The position numbers were made by a program, and so were the translations under genes. The notes under the pieces are model-generated. The model worked only from the letters and a program-made list of their open reading frames with translations, searched no databases and was not told the DNA's origin. A stretch of DNA of 64,000 bases from Ferrovibrio sp046297595 (GTDB taxonomy: Bacteria; Pseudomonadota; Alphaproteobacteria; Ferrovibrionales; Ferrovibrionaceae), in NCBI RefSeq assembly GCF_046297595.1, contig NZ_JBKBHT010000005.1, forward strand, positions 1-64,000, written 5' to 3'. Shown here piece after piece: positions 1-9,899 of the stretch (position 1 is the first letter of the stretch; every line of letters begins with the position of its first letter).

Positions 1-50
1 GTGCGCAAAGCCCTTCATTGTGTCGAGCGATTAGATTAAACAGGAGGCCC

Positions 51-1682
51 ATGACGCGGTACATCTTCATCACCGGCGGCGTGGTTTCCTCCCTCGGCAA
101 AGGTCTGGCTTCGGCGGCGCTTGGCGCGCTGCTGCAGGCCCGTGGTTATTCCGTCCGCCTGCGCAAGCTCGACCCCTACATCAACGTCGATCCGGGCACC
201 ATGAGCCCGTATCAGCATGGCGAGGTCTTCGTCACCGACGACGGTGCCGAGACCGACCTCGACCTTGGCCATTACGAGCGCTTCACCGGCGTGCCGGGGC
301 GCAAGACCGACAACATCACCACCGGCCGCATCTACCAGACCGTGATCGCCAAGGAGCGCCGCGGCGATTATCTGGGCGGCACGGTGCAGGTGATCCCGCA
401 CATCACCGACGCCATCAAGGACTTCATCGCCGCCGAGCGCGAAGGCACCGACTTCATGCTGGTGGAGGTGGGCGGCACGGTGGGCGACATCGAAAGCCTG
501 CCTTTCCTGGAGGCGATCCGCCAGTTCGGACTGGAAGCGGGCCGGGGCCAGGCGATCTATATCCATGTCACGCTGGTGCCGTTCATCGCGGCCAGCGGCG
601 AGCTGAAGACCAAACCGACCCAGCATTCGGTGAAGGAACTGCGCTCCATCGGCATCCAGCCCGATATCCTGCTCTGCCGCGCCGACCGCGAGATTCCGCA
701 GGGCGACCGCAAGAAGATGGCGCTGTTCTGCAACGTGCGCGAAGAGGCGGTGATCCCCGCGCTGGACGTGAACACCATCTATGCCGCGCCGCTGGCCTAT
801 CACGAGGCCGGGCTGGACGTGCAGGTGCTGAAAAGCTTCGGCCTCGATGCGGCCAGGGAACCCGACCTGTCGCGCTGGCAGAATGTGGTGCAGCGCGTGG
901 TGGCGCCGGAAAACACGGTAAAGATCGCCATCGTCGGCAAATATACCGGCCTGAAGGATGCCTATAAGTCGCTGGCCGAGGCGCTGGTGCATGGCGGCAT
1001 CGCCAACAACGCGCGCGTCAACATCGAGTGGATCGAGTCCGAGATTTTCGAGAAGGACGAAACCGCCCTGCATGCCCTGGACGGCGTGCATGCCATCCTG
1101 GTGCCGGGCGGCTTCGGCGAACGCGGATCGGAAGGCAAGATCCGCGCCGTCACCTTCGCGCGCGAACGCAACGTGCCGTATTTCGGCATCTGCTTCGGCA
1201 TGCAGATGGCGGTGATCGAATATGCCCGCTCCAAGGCCGGCATCAAGAAAGCCAGCAGCACCGAATTCGGCCCGGCCGATGAGCCTCTCGTGGGCCTGAT
1301 GACCGAATGGATGCGCGGCAACGAACTGGAACAGCGCAGCAGGGCCGGCGATCTGGGCGGCACCATGCGCCTGGGCGCCTATGACGCGGCTTTGAAGCCC
1401 GGCTCCCGCGTGGCCGAGATCTACGGCAGCACGACGATCTCCGAACGCCACCGGCACCGCTACGAGGTGAACACCAAGTATCGCGACAAGCTGGAATCCT
1501 GCGGCCTGATCTTCTCCGGCATGTCGCCCGATGGCCTGCTGCCCGAGATCGTGGAACTGCCCGACCATCCCTGGTTCATCGGCGTGCAGTATCACCCCGA
1601 GCTGAAATCCAAGCCCTTCGAGCCGCATCCGCTATTCGCCAGCTTCGTGAAGGCGGCGCTGGACCAGTCGCGGTTGGTTTAG
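51..1682 (+). CDS. pyrG: CTP synthase (glutamine-hydrolysing)
   Basis: Makes CTP from UTP, ATP and glutamine in the cytosol, the last step of de novo pyrimidine nucleotide synthesis. The 543-residue product has the usual family length. The N-terminal amidoligase domain opens with the ITGGVVSSLGKG nucleotide loop near residues 7-18. The C-terminal class I glutaminase domain carries the nucleophile in GICFGMQ (Cys381) and the His515/Glu517 pair in YHPE. The ATG at 51 is chosen because AGGAGG lies 5 bases upstream and the conserved N-terminus begins there; an upstream in-frame start at 18 would add 11 unconserved residues. The gene is followed by a palindromic repeat and kdsA on the same strand. 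The identification is secure. Confidence 0.98.
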   Translation: MTRYIFITGGVVSSLGKGLASAALGALLQARGYSVRLRKLDPYINVDPGTMSPYQHGEVFVTDDGAETDLDLGHYERFTGVPGRKTDNITTGRIYQTVIAKERRGDYLGGTVQVIPHITDAIKDFIAAEREGTDFMLVEVGGTVGDIESLPFLEAIRQFGLEAGRGQAIYIHVTLVPFIAASGELKTKPTQHSVKELRSIGIQPDILLCRADREIPQGDRKKMALFCNVREEAVIPALDVNTIYAAPLAYHEAGLDVQVLKSFGLDAAREPDLSRWQNVVQRVVAPENTVKIAIVGKYTGLKDAYKSLAEALVHGGIANNARVNIEWIESEIFEKDETALHALDGVHAILVPGGFGERGSEGKIRAVTFARERNVPYFGICFGMQMAVIEYARSKAGIKKASSTEFGPADEPLVGLMTEWMRGNELEQRSRAGDLGGTMRLGAYDAALKPGSRVAEIYGSTTISERHRHRYEVNTKYRDKLESCGLIFSGMSPDGLLPEIVELPDHPWFIGVQYHPELKSKPFEPHPLFASFVKAALDQSRLV

Positions 1683-1693
1683 GTTTCTGAAAT

Positions 1694-1782
1694 TGTCATG
1701 GCCGGGCTTGTCCCGGCCATCCACGTCTTTTTTGCGCGCATACGCAACTCGTGGATCCCCGGGACAAGCCCGGGGATGACGT
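1694..1782. repeat. Paired intergenic palindromic repeat
   Basis: Two related palindromes fill the pyrG-kdsA gap. The left one (1698-1720) is ATGGCCGGG, CTTGT, CCCGGCCAT. The right one (1755-1777) is ATCCCCGGG, ACAAG, CCCGGGGAT. Read on opposite strands, both share a GTCAT..CGGGCTTGTCCCGG..ATCCACG frame, so they are two copies in inverted orientation about 35 bases apart. Repeats of this look are widespread between alphaproteobacterial genes; calling it a member of such a family is from general knowledge. I see no other copy in the window. Confidence 0.8.
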
Positions 1783-1818
1783 ATAGAATGGGCCAGGGGC
1801 ACGGCACAGGAGAGAGTT

Positions 1819-2664
1819 ATGACCGAAGCAGCCAATCCCATCCGCCATGTGAAGGTCGGTGAATTCGAGATCGGCAACGACCTGCCGCTGACGCTGATCG
1901 CCGGGCCCTGCGCCATGGAAAGCCGCGAACACGCGCTGGACATGGCCGGCTCGCTGAAGGAGCTGACCGAAAAGCTCGGTATCAGCTTCATCTACAAGTC
2001 TTCCTTCGACAAGGCCAACCGTACCTCGATCCGTTCCAACCGCGGCTTCGGCCTGGAAAACGCCATTCCGGTCTTCGACGAGATTCGCTCAACGCTCGGC
2101 CTGCCGGTGATCACCGACGTGCATACAGAAGAGCAGTGCCGCGAAGTGGCGCCGCATGTGGACGTGCTGCAGATTCCGGCTTTCCTGTGCCGCCAGACCG
2201 ACCTGCTGGTCGCCGCCGCGCAGACCGGCAAGCCGGTGAACGTGAAGAAGGGGCAATTCCTCGCACCCTGGGACATGAAGAACATCGTCGAGAAGTTCGA
2301 CTATTGCGGCAACCCGAATGTGATGCTGTGCGAGCGCGGCGTGAGTTTCGGCTACAACACGCTGGTCAACGACATGCGCGCGCTCCCCATAATGGCCGAG
2401 ACCGGCTGCCCTGTTGTGTTCGATGCCACGCATTCGGTGCAGCAGCCGGGCGGCAAGGGCACGGCCTCGGGCGGCGACCGCCGCTTCGTGCCGGTACTGG
2501 CGCGCGGCGCGGTGGCGATCGGCGTGGCCGCCTTGTTCATGGAAACCCACAAGGACCCGGACTCAGCGCCGTCGGACGGCCCCAACATGGTGGAATTCGA
2601 CCGGCTGGAACCGATCCTCGAACAGCTGCTCGAATTCGACCATCTGGCGAAAAGCGGGCATTGA
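1819..2664 (+). CDS. kdsA: 3-deoxy-8-phosphooctulonate (KDO-8-P) synthase
   Basis: Condenses phosphoenolpyruvate with arabinose 5-phosphate to KDO-8-phosphate, the precursor of the inner-core sugar of lipopolysaccharide, so the host is Gram-negative. The 281-residue protein has the family length and the DAHP-synthase-type TIM barrel, with AGPCAMES near residue 29, the KSSFDKANRTS substrate loop, and the later FDATHSVQQPGG block. A purine-rich GGAGAGAG lies just before the ATG. It sits downstream of pyrG as in many alphaproteobacteria, but the usual next gene, eno, is absent; the next gene is on the opposite strand. The repeat between pyrG and kdsA may separate or modulate the two transcripts. 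Confidence 0.97.
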   Translation: MTEAANPIRHVKVGEFEIGNDLPLTLIAGPCAMESREHALDMAGSLKELTEKLGISFIYKSSFDKANRTSIRSNRGFGLENAIPVFDEIRSTLGLPVITDVHTEEQCREVAPHVDVLQIPAFLCRQTDLLVAAAQTGKPVNVKKGQFLAPWDMKNIVEKFDYCGNPNVMLCERGVSFGYNTLVNDMRALPIMAETGCPVVFDATHSVQQPGGKGTASGGDRRFVPVLARGAVAIGVAALFMETHKDPDSAPSDGPNMVEFDRLEPILEQLLEFDHLAKSGH

Positions 2665-2679
2665 GGCAATCCGCTGACC

Positions 2680-3456
2680 TTAGAGGCGCTGAAGCGCTGC
2701 CAGGCCGCGCGATGTGATGGCATAGAGGGGGCGACCGCTTTTGCGCCCGATCCGGGTCTCGGCCATGGTCAGTTCGACCATGCGGTTCAGGCGATCATGG
2801 ACCAGCGGCTGAGGTAGGCCACTGTCAGTGGCGGTGCCGGCAAGCGTGCGCCAGGTAAAGCTGGAAGCGGCCAAGGCTTTGAGAATCTTTCTGTCGTCGG
2901 CGCTCGGAGCTTCCAGTGAGGTATCGGTATCAAAGATCGATTTGACCTCTGCCATCAGAACATCTGGCGTAGGCCGAGGCGGCGAGTCTATGTTTTCCGA
3001 TACTTCGTCAAGCTTCTCATTCGTCCGCTGGATGGACCGCTGGGCATTCTCGACCGAGCGCTTCATATCGTTGAGCAGCTTCTCGGACATGCCTTGAAGG
3101 AAGGCGCGGGAAGAGAATGCCGCCAGCAGACAGAAACCTGCAAAGATGAACAGCTTTCCATACAGGCTCGAGCAGTTTGCGCTTTGTGCTGCGCCGTTCG
3201 TTGGCTCGTCGTTGCAGGTAGCTTTGATGATATCGTCCAGCAGCGAGCTTTGCGCGAGACTGAGAAACAGGGGCACGATTAGGGCAGCGATAATCCCGAG
3301 AAAGGCATAGCCGAGCCAACTCAGTTGCAGGGCCGGCGTTCCGCCGGCGGGATCATCGCTTTGCGGTCGGCTGTTGCTGAGCAGGTAATTGGCGATGCCA
3401 CCGAGCATGCCGGTGGAAACGATCACGCACAGAATCAGAATGATCTTGACGGTCAT
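2680..3456 (-). CDS. Membrane protein with C-terminal winged-helix-like domain
   Basis: I do not recognise a named family. The 258-residue protein has three predicted membrane segments (about residues 3-25, 47-70 and 100-118). A charged, probably coiled-coil stretch follows (about 122-155, rich in Lys, Glu, Arg and Gln). The last 80 residues look like a winged helix-turn-helix: a DDRKILKALAA helix, a region ending QPLVHDRLNRMVEL, and a wing-like RIGRKSGRPLYAITSRG, as in MarR/ArsR-type domains. The ATG at 3456 is preferred because GGGGG lies 7 bases upstream; a GTG at 3462 is possible. It is convergent with kdsA, with 15 bases between them. The topology, tethered membrane regulator or otherwise, is inference. 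Confidence 0.75.
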   Translation of the reverse strand: MTVKIILILCVIVSTGMLGGIANYLLSNSRPQSDDPAGGTPALQLSWLGYAFLGIIAALIVPLFLSLAQSSLLDDIIKATCNDEPTNGAAQSANCSSLYGKLFIFAGFCLLAAFSSRAFLQGMSEKLLNDMKRSVENAQRSIQRTNEKLDEVSENIDSPPRPTPDVLMAEVKSIFDTDTSLEAPSADDRKILKALAASSFTWRTLAGTATDSGLPQPLVHDRLNRMVELTMAETRIGRKSGRPLYAITSRGLAALQRL

Positions 3457-3462
3457 CTCCAC

Positions 3463-3627
3463 GCCCCCGGCTTTATGTGCTGCCAGCTTCTGTCCCGCGA
3501 GAGAATATCACGCGGCGCTTTGTCGTGGAGTTGAAAGCAGCGGCATGGGCTGGCCCGAATGACTAATCCAGTATGCGGATATCGGGTTCGTGGGCTTTCC
3601 GCTACACGATGATCCCGCCTAGGTGGG
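3463..3627. other. Non-coding gap
   Basis: About 165 bases between two minus-strand genes. I see no gene here and no convincing terminator. It presumably holds the promoter of the membrane/winged-helix gene, but no clear -35/-10 pair stands out. Confidence 0.4.
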
Positions 3628-3849
3628 TCACACCTCCAGCTTCGCCAGCACCTGGCCTTCCTTGACGCTGTCGCCCTCGGCGACGGTGAGGGACGCGAGC
3701 CTGCCCGCCTTGGGCGCTTCGACCGGGATTTCCATCTTCATCGATTCGAGGATCATCACGATGTCGCCGCTGGCCAGGCTGGCGCCGGCCTCGGCCTCGA
3801 TCTTCCACACCTTGCCGGTGACATCGGCCTTGATCTCGATAACGGGCAT
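3628..3849 (-). CDS. Stand-alone biotin/lipoyl carrier domain protein (BCCP-like)
   Basis: A 73-residue single-domain biotinyl carrier. The swinging-arm motif ESMKME is centred on Lys38, which biotin protein ligase would modify. Glycines flanking the beta-hammerhead (VTGKV near residue 12, AGRLASLTVAEGDSV in the second half) fit the biotinyl domain fold. Such small proteins are usually called acetyl-CoA carboxylase BCCP subunits, but they lack the N-terminal half of AccB and often serve other carboxylases. The ATG at 3849 follows GAGGAGG closely; a further upstream start at 3900 would cover that site. No carboxylase gene is adjacent, so its partner enzyme is unknown. It is divergent from the SPOR-type lipoprotein gene. 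Confidence 0.88.
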   Translation of the reverse strand: MPVIEIKADVTGKVWKIEAEAGASLASGDIVMILESMKMEIPVEAPKAGRLASLTVAEGDSVKEGQVLAKLEV

Positions 3850-3945
3850 GCATCCTCCTCGGTCCGTTAACCCTGTTTCTGCCTTGGAAGTGCCTGTCAC
3901 GCCAGCGTAAAATGCACGGGTTCCGCCGAGTCCCGAAAGGCCGCC

Positions 3946-4824
3946 ATGTCCTGCCGTAACGTCTTCGCGGTTTTAGTCTTTGCCGGCCTGCTGGCGGGTT
4001 GCGACACCTATAACGCGATCCGCCGCGATATCGGCATCGATCCGCGCGATCCTGCCCCGCAGCAGCACATGGCGCAGCCCATGGCCCAGCCGCAAGCCGC
4101 GCCGCCACAGGCACAGCCGCTGACTGTGCAGCCGGCGCCAGTTATGCCAGCTCCAGTCATGCAGGGCGGCGTGGCGCAAGCGAACTGGGCCGCCCAGCGC
4201 GCGGCCACCGCCGCCGCCAACAACCAGGGCAACACGACGCCGGTCGGTTACAAGGAGCCGGAGAAGCCTGCCGAACCCGTGGCGACCACGTCGGTGGCAC
4301 CGACCACGGCTATTGCGCCGGCCACTGTGCCGCCTCCCGCCACGCGGCCGGCACGGTCGGCGGCGCCATCAGGCAACGCGACGGCGACCCGTACGGCAAC
4401 GGCTCCTTCCGCTGCCGCCGCGCCGGGCCTGCCGTCGGGCTACAAACCCTCGGCCTCGGCCACGGACAATCCGGCCAAGGCGACCGAGCAGCAGAAGATG
4501 GCGGCTGCCACCGGAGCGATGCCTGAGCCGCCCAAGATGGCCGGCAGCATGAAGGAGCCGGGCAGCGTCACCGGCGGCTCATGGCGCGTGCATCTGGCCT
4601 CGCACCGCACGGAATCGGCGGCGATCAACGAATGGCAGGAACTGCTGAAGGCCAATCCGCAACTCTATGGCCAGTATGATCCGCTGGTCTCCTGGGTCGA
4701 GCTACAGGGGCGGGGTTCGTTCGCGCGGCTGGAACTGGTCGGCTTCCCCGACAGGAAGGCGGCCGAGGCGGCCTGCGCGAAGCTGCGTTCCGGCACGCGC
4801 TACTGCGCGGCGGTGGCGGAGTAA
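3946..4824 (+). CDS. Lipoprotein with C-terminal SPOR-like domain
   Basis: The 292-residue product starts with a lipoprotein signal peptide; the lipobox LLAGC puts the lipidated cysteine at residue 19. Residues about 35-200 are low-complexity and rich in Ala, Pro, Gln and Thr, typical of a periplasmic spacer. The last 80 residues (from WRVHLASHRT) resemble a SPOR domain, which binds denuded septal peptidoglycan: WRVHLAS, ESAAINEW and the final AAEAACAKLRSG helix. A role at the envelope or division site is inferred from that domain, not shown. The ATG at 3946 gives the signal peptide directly. A shared hairpin terminator follows. Confidence 0.8.
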   Translation: MSCRNVFAVLVFAGLLAGCDTYNAIRRDIGIDPRDPAPQQHMAQPMAQPQAAPPQAQPLTVQPAPVMPAPVMQGGVAQANWAAQRAATAAANNQGNTTPVGYKEPEKPAEPVATTSVAPTTAIAPATVPPPATRPARSAAPSGNATATRTATAPSAAAAPGLPSGYKPSASATDNPAKATEQQKMAAATGAMPEPPKMAGSMKEPGSVTGGSWRVHLASHRTESAAINEWQELLKANPQLYGQYDPLVSWVELQGRGSFARLELVGFPDRKAAEAACAKLRSGTRYCAAVAE

Positions 4825-4833
4825 GAGAGACGA

Positions 4834-4860
4834 AAAAGGCCGGGGATAACCCGGCCTTTT
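4834..4860. terminator. Bidirectional intrinsic terminator
   Basis: Perfect 11-bp stem AAAAGGCCGGG / CCCGGCCTTTT with a five-base loop. It ends in a T-run on the plus strand (for the lipoprotein gene) and in TTTTTCGTC on the minus strand (for typA). The two genes converge on it. Confidence 0.9.
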
Positions 4861-4884
4861 GTAGTCTGGAAAACCTGAAGTGCT

Positions 4885-6708
<1,824 letters not shown>

Positions 6709-6883
6709 GCGGCTTACACAAAAGGCCCGGTCCATCCTGGGGTCAGGCGGCCGGGCGCGATTCCTTTAAATCGGCTAGGGTTGGGCGGGTATATACGGTG
6801 CGCGACCGATTGTTACAAGGATAGATTTGTTGCGTCGCAGTGACGGCGGCGCAGGGCAGCCATGTTACTACCCCGCCGGATAA

Positions 6884-7852
6884 TTAACCCCGCCGAATCC
6901 GTAGCTTAGCTGGGGCAGGGGTAGCAGGCGCCCCTTCGGCCACGGTTTTCTCGGCTTCGGCCGCCAGCCAGGCCACGAAGGCCCGCACCCGCAGGTCGCC
7001 CGACAGGGCCGCCGGCCAGCGCACCAGATGCACCTTGCTGCAGGGCATGCCCCAGCCGGGCCCCAGCGGCCTGACCAGCCGGCCGTCCTTCAGCGCGTCA
7101 TCGACCAGCAGGGATCTGGCCAGCACCACGCCGCCGCCCTCGATGGCGGCGGTGACAGCCGTACCGATATCGACGAACCGCAGGCTGGTTTTAGGTTTGC
7201 CCGCAATGCCGAGCCGTTTGAACCAGATGCTCCATTCCCATTCCGGGGTGTTGCCCTCCTCGGTGCCCTTGTAGAGCAGGGGGAGGGTTGCGAGCTGCGC
7301 CGGATCGCGCAGCGGTTTCCTGAGCACCGAGGGTGCGCAGACCGGGAAGACCTGTTCGCGGAACAGCAGGCGCTGGGTGCTGGTGTTGCGTGCCTCCTCG
7401 GGTCTGACCCACAGCACGCTCAGATCGCAATCGCCGCTGCGCGCCTTCATCTGCGCCTGGGTGGTGGCGATGACCAGTTCGATTTCGATGCCGGGATGCC
7501 GTCGCGCGAAAGCCGGCAGGCGGCGCACCAGCCAGTGCTGCGCCAGCGCCGCGCCGATGCCGACGCGCAGGCGGCCCGGCGTTGTCGCGGCGCGGCAACG
7601 TTCACCCAGGCCAGCCATGCTGTCGAACACATCACCCAATCCTTCCGCCAAAGCCGAACCCGCCGGAGTCGGAGACAGACCGGCGCGACGCCGCAGCAGC
7701 AAGGATGTGCCGATGAAGGCTTCGAGACGGCGTAGGCGATGGCTCACCGCGCTCTGGGTGATGCCCAGCTCGCTGGCCGCCGCAGTCATGCTGCCATGGC
7801 GCAGCACGGCATCGAAGGCCACAAGGGAGTCGAAGGGCGGCAAGGGGCGCAT
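6884..7852 (-). CDS. LysR-family transcriptional regulator (GcvA-like)
   Basis: A 322-residue LysR-type regulator. Residues about 1-65 form the winged helix-turn-helix (SLVAFDAVLRHGSMTAAASELGI, then TQSAVSHRLRRLEAFIG, read as consecutive helices). The remainder is the effector-binding, periplasmic-protein-like domain. It is divergent from an MFS transporter gene, the classic arrangement for a LysR protein that controls its neighbour. The start at 7852 gives the usual MRPLPPFDSL-type N-terminus. An ATG at 7876 is in frame but lies inside the inverted repeat at 7862-7876, which is more likely an operator. The effector is unknown. Confidence 0.9.
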   Translation of the reverse strand: MRPLPPFDSLVAFDAVLRHGSMTAAASELGITQSAVSHRLRRLEAFIGTSLLLRRRAGLSPTPAGSALAEGLGDVFDSMAGLGERCRAATTPGRLRVGIGAALAQHWLVRRLPAFARRHPGIEIELVIATTQAQMKARSGDCDLSVLWVRPEEARNTSTQRLLFREQVFPVCAPSVLRKPLRDPAQLATLPLLYKGTEEGNTPEWEWSIWFKRLGIAGKPKTSLRFVDIGTAVTAAIEGGGVVLARSLLVDDALKDGRLVRPLGPGWGMPCSKVHLVRWPAALSGDLRVRAFVAWLAAEAEKTVAEGAPATPAPAKLRIRRG

Positions 7853-7861
7853 AGTTGTATT

Positions 7862-7876
7862 ATGAATGAAATTCAT
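7862..7876. promoter_or_regulatory. Inverted repeat in LysR/MFS divergent promoter
   Basis: Perfect repeat ATGAAT-GAA-ATTCAT, 10 bases from the preferred lysR start and about 55 from the MFS start. It fits the T-N11-A layout of LysR-type binding sites. The regulator assignment comes from position and symmetry only. Confidence 0.6.
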
Positions 7877-7931
7877 GATGCTGTGAAGCGATGTCGTTGG
7901 CGTGGTGCGCGGCGGCATGCGATGCAGTGCC

Positions 7932-9299
7932 ATGTCCGATCTCGCACAACCCACGCCCCGCTTTGGCTTCAGTCATCCCATGGCCGTGGCCTGGGTGCTG
8001 GCGCTGTCGGTCAGCCTGGTCAACTTCGATGTCACCGTCGTCGCCGTGGTGTTGCCGGCCATCCGTGACGAACTGGGTTTCTCCATCAGTGCCACGGCCT
8101 GGGTGATGGATGCCTACAGCCTTGCCTTTGCCGGTTCATTGTTCGCCGCCGGCGCCCTGGCCGACCGCTTCGGCCGCCGCCGTATGCTGGTGCTGGGCAA
8201 TGCCGGCTTCGCGCTGGCGTCGCTGTTCTGCGGCCTGACCTGGGACGGGCCGTCGCTGTGGTTTGCCCGCGCGCTGCAGGGCCTGTGCGCCGCCTTCTAT
8301 ATCACCGGCAGCCTGGCGGCGATCTCGCTGGCTTATCCGATATCGAACGCGGAAAATCGGGCGCGGGCCTTCGGCATCATCGGCGTTACCGGCGGTGCGG
8401 CGATGGCGCTGGGTCCCACGCTCGGCGGTTTCGTCGCCGCAGGATTCGGCTGGCGCTGGATATTCCTGATCAACCTGCCGGTTTGCGCGATCTGCGCCTG
8501 GGCGGTGCGTCGCGTGATTGCAGAATCGCGCGACGAAGAGGGGCGGGCGCTCGATATTACCGGCGTGGTTCTGCTGACGCTGACCATCGCCCTGCCGGTA
8601 CAGGCGCTGCTGCACAGCGATGGCGCGCCGGCCTGGCGCTGGTTCGGCGCGGCAGCGGGTTTTGCACTCGGCATCGCGCTGATACGGCAACAGCAGCGCC
8701 GTGCCAAACCGATGCTCGACCCGACATTGTTCCGGCGGCGCGAGGCCATTGGCATCGGCAGCCTGCTGCTGTCATTGTCGGCCGGCTACTGGGCCACGCT
8801 GATCTATCTGCCGCTCTATCTGCTGGCGGCATTCGGCCTCGATATCGAGCAGAGCGGATTGGCGATGCTGGCCGCCACGTTGCCGATGCTGGCGCTGCCA
8901 CCGGTCGGTGTCTGGGTAACCCAGCGATACGGCTGGCGGGTGAATTTCACCGGCGGCATGCTGCTGCTCACCGCCGGGCTGGCGTTGCTGGTCTATGCCG
9001 CCCTCAGGGATGCATCGCTCTGGTTCGCGCTGGGGGCCATGCTGTTGCTGGCGAGCGGGGCAGGGATCAGCAATTCGCAGGTTTCGGGCGCGCTGGTGGC
9101 GCTGGCGCCGCCGGATCGCGCCGGCATGGCGTCTGCCATGGCAACGACATTGCGGCAGGCCGGCTTTGCCATCGGTATCGCGCTGCTCGGTGCGGTCTCC
9201 GGCGGTGTGGACTATGCCGCTGCCTTTGGCGTGGCGGCGCTTGCCGCCGCCCTTGGTGCGGTGGCGGCGGCACTGACGCTCAGGAAAAATCTCGTCTAG
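7932..9299 (+). CDS. MFS transporter, DHA2 (EmrB/QacA) type
   Basis: A 455-residue inner-membrane major facilitator exporter with about 14 hydrophobic segments, probably exchanging protons for drugs or other amphipathic compounds. The motif-A region between helices 2 and 3 reads GALADRFGRRRMLVLG. An EmrB-like WVMDAYSLAFA precedes it, and GVTGGAAMALGPTLGG matches the antiporter motif C region. The start at 7932 (MSDLAQ) puts a short cytosolic tail before helix 1; 7902 is an alternative. The divergent LysR gene and the 7862-7876 repeat suggest local control. The gene converges on the next minus-strand gene with only 5 bases between the stops. The substrate is unknown. Confidence 0.9.
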   Translation: MSDLAQPTPRFGFSHPMAVAWVLALSVSLVNFDVTVVAVVLPAIRDELGFSISATAWVMDAYSLAFAGSLFAAGALADRFGRRRMLVLGNAGFALASLFCGLTWDGPSLWFARALQGLCAAFYITGSLAAISLAYPISNAENRARAFGIIGVTGGAAMALGPTLGGFVAAGFGWRWIFLINLPVCAICAWAVRRVIAESRDEEGRALDITGVVLLTLTIALPVQALLHSDGAPAWRWFGAAAGFALGIALIRQQQRRAKPMLDPTLFRRREAIGIGSLLLSLSAGYWATLIYLPLYLLAAFGLDIEQSGLAMLAATLPMLALPPVGVWVTQRYGWRVNFTGGMLLLTAGLALLVYAALRDASLWFALGAMLLLASGAGISNSQVSGALVALAPPDRAGMASAMATTLRQAGFAIGIALLGAVSGGVDYAAAFGVAALAAALGAVAAALTLRKNLV

Positions 9300-9304
9300 A
9301 CAGC

Positions 9305-9772
9305 TCAGACCAGCATGTCGGCGATGCCGCCGGCGCTCTTGCCGGTGCCCTGCTTGACGGCTTCTTCGATCTTCTCGCGGATTTCTTCTTCGATCTTCTT
9401 GCGCAGTTTCTCGTCCAGTTGGGCGAGGCCTTCTTCGGTCAGGCCATTTTCTTCAAGATATTTCGCCCGGATGCGTTCCGGGATCGACATCTTGGCATAA
9501 TCGAGAAAATCCTGGGTGGCATCGGGGTGCTTCGACGGCGCCGTCGCGGCAACCGCCTCGGCTGTCTGTGTCGCGGTGGCCGTCTGCGTCGCAGCCACTT
9601 CGTCGACCGCGCCGACCGCCGTGTTCAGCCAGGCCGGGCGGCTCAGCGGATCGGTGCCTTCGGCTTCCTTGCGCTTCGCCCGTGCCTGCGCGACGAACTG
9701 CTCCATCGTCTCGCTGTCGAATGAAAGCAGCTGCAGCCGGCTGCTGCCACCGCCGATACCGGAAACCGACAT
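9305..9772 (-). CDS. Hypothetical protein with charged helical C-terminus
   Basis: A 155-residue protein that I cannot assign. It has no signal peptide or membrane segment. It begins with a Ser/Gly-rich MSVSGIGGGSS-type stretch. An acidic middle contains an Ala/Thr-rich low-complexity run. The C-terminal third is strongly helical and charged (repeated Glu-Lys around KLRKKIEEEIREKIEEA), then ends GIADMLV. The ATG at 9772 has a good AGGAGG about 5 bases upstream, which with the GC-rich codon pattern argues that it is a real gene. It lies 127 bases downstream of the PAS_5 gene on the same strand and probably has its own promoter. Confidence 0.7.
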   Translation of the reverse strand: MSVSGIGGGSSRLQLLSFDSETMEQFVAQARAKRKEAEGTDPLSRPAWLNTAVGAVDEVAATQTATATQTAEAVAATAPSKHPDATQDFLDYAKMSIPERIRAKYLEENGLTEEGLAQLDEKLRKKIEEEIREKIEEAVKQGTGKSAGGIADMLV

Positions 9773-9899
9773 GCCATCCTCCTGTTGTCTTTGAACAGCA
9801 GAGAAGCAATGCGCATGCCATCACTTAGCGGCGACAGGCACGTCGGGATGTTGCGGAAATCGGCAAAATCACAATGTTTCAGGACATGGTAAACACGCG

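Noticed and set aside
36..1628. Long open frame antisense to pyrG
   Set aside because: It mirrors a highly conserved gene, has no ribosome-binding site and its His/Gly/Gln-rich composition is typical of antisense frames in GC-rich DNA.
1632..1991. Minus-strand frame with a HPRACPGDPRV-type peptide
   Set aside because: This peptide is the translation of the palindromic repeat and is a well-known kind of false gene call.
8258..9724. Long plus-strand frame over the MFS gene and its neighbour
   Set aside because: It is out of frame with the MFS gene and runs into the antisense of the next gene; no initiation signal.
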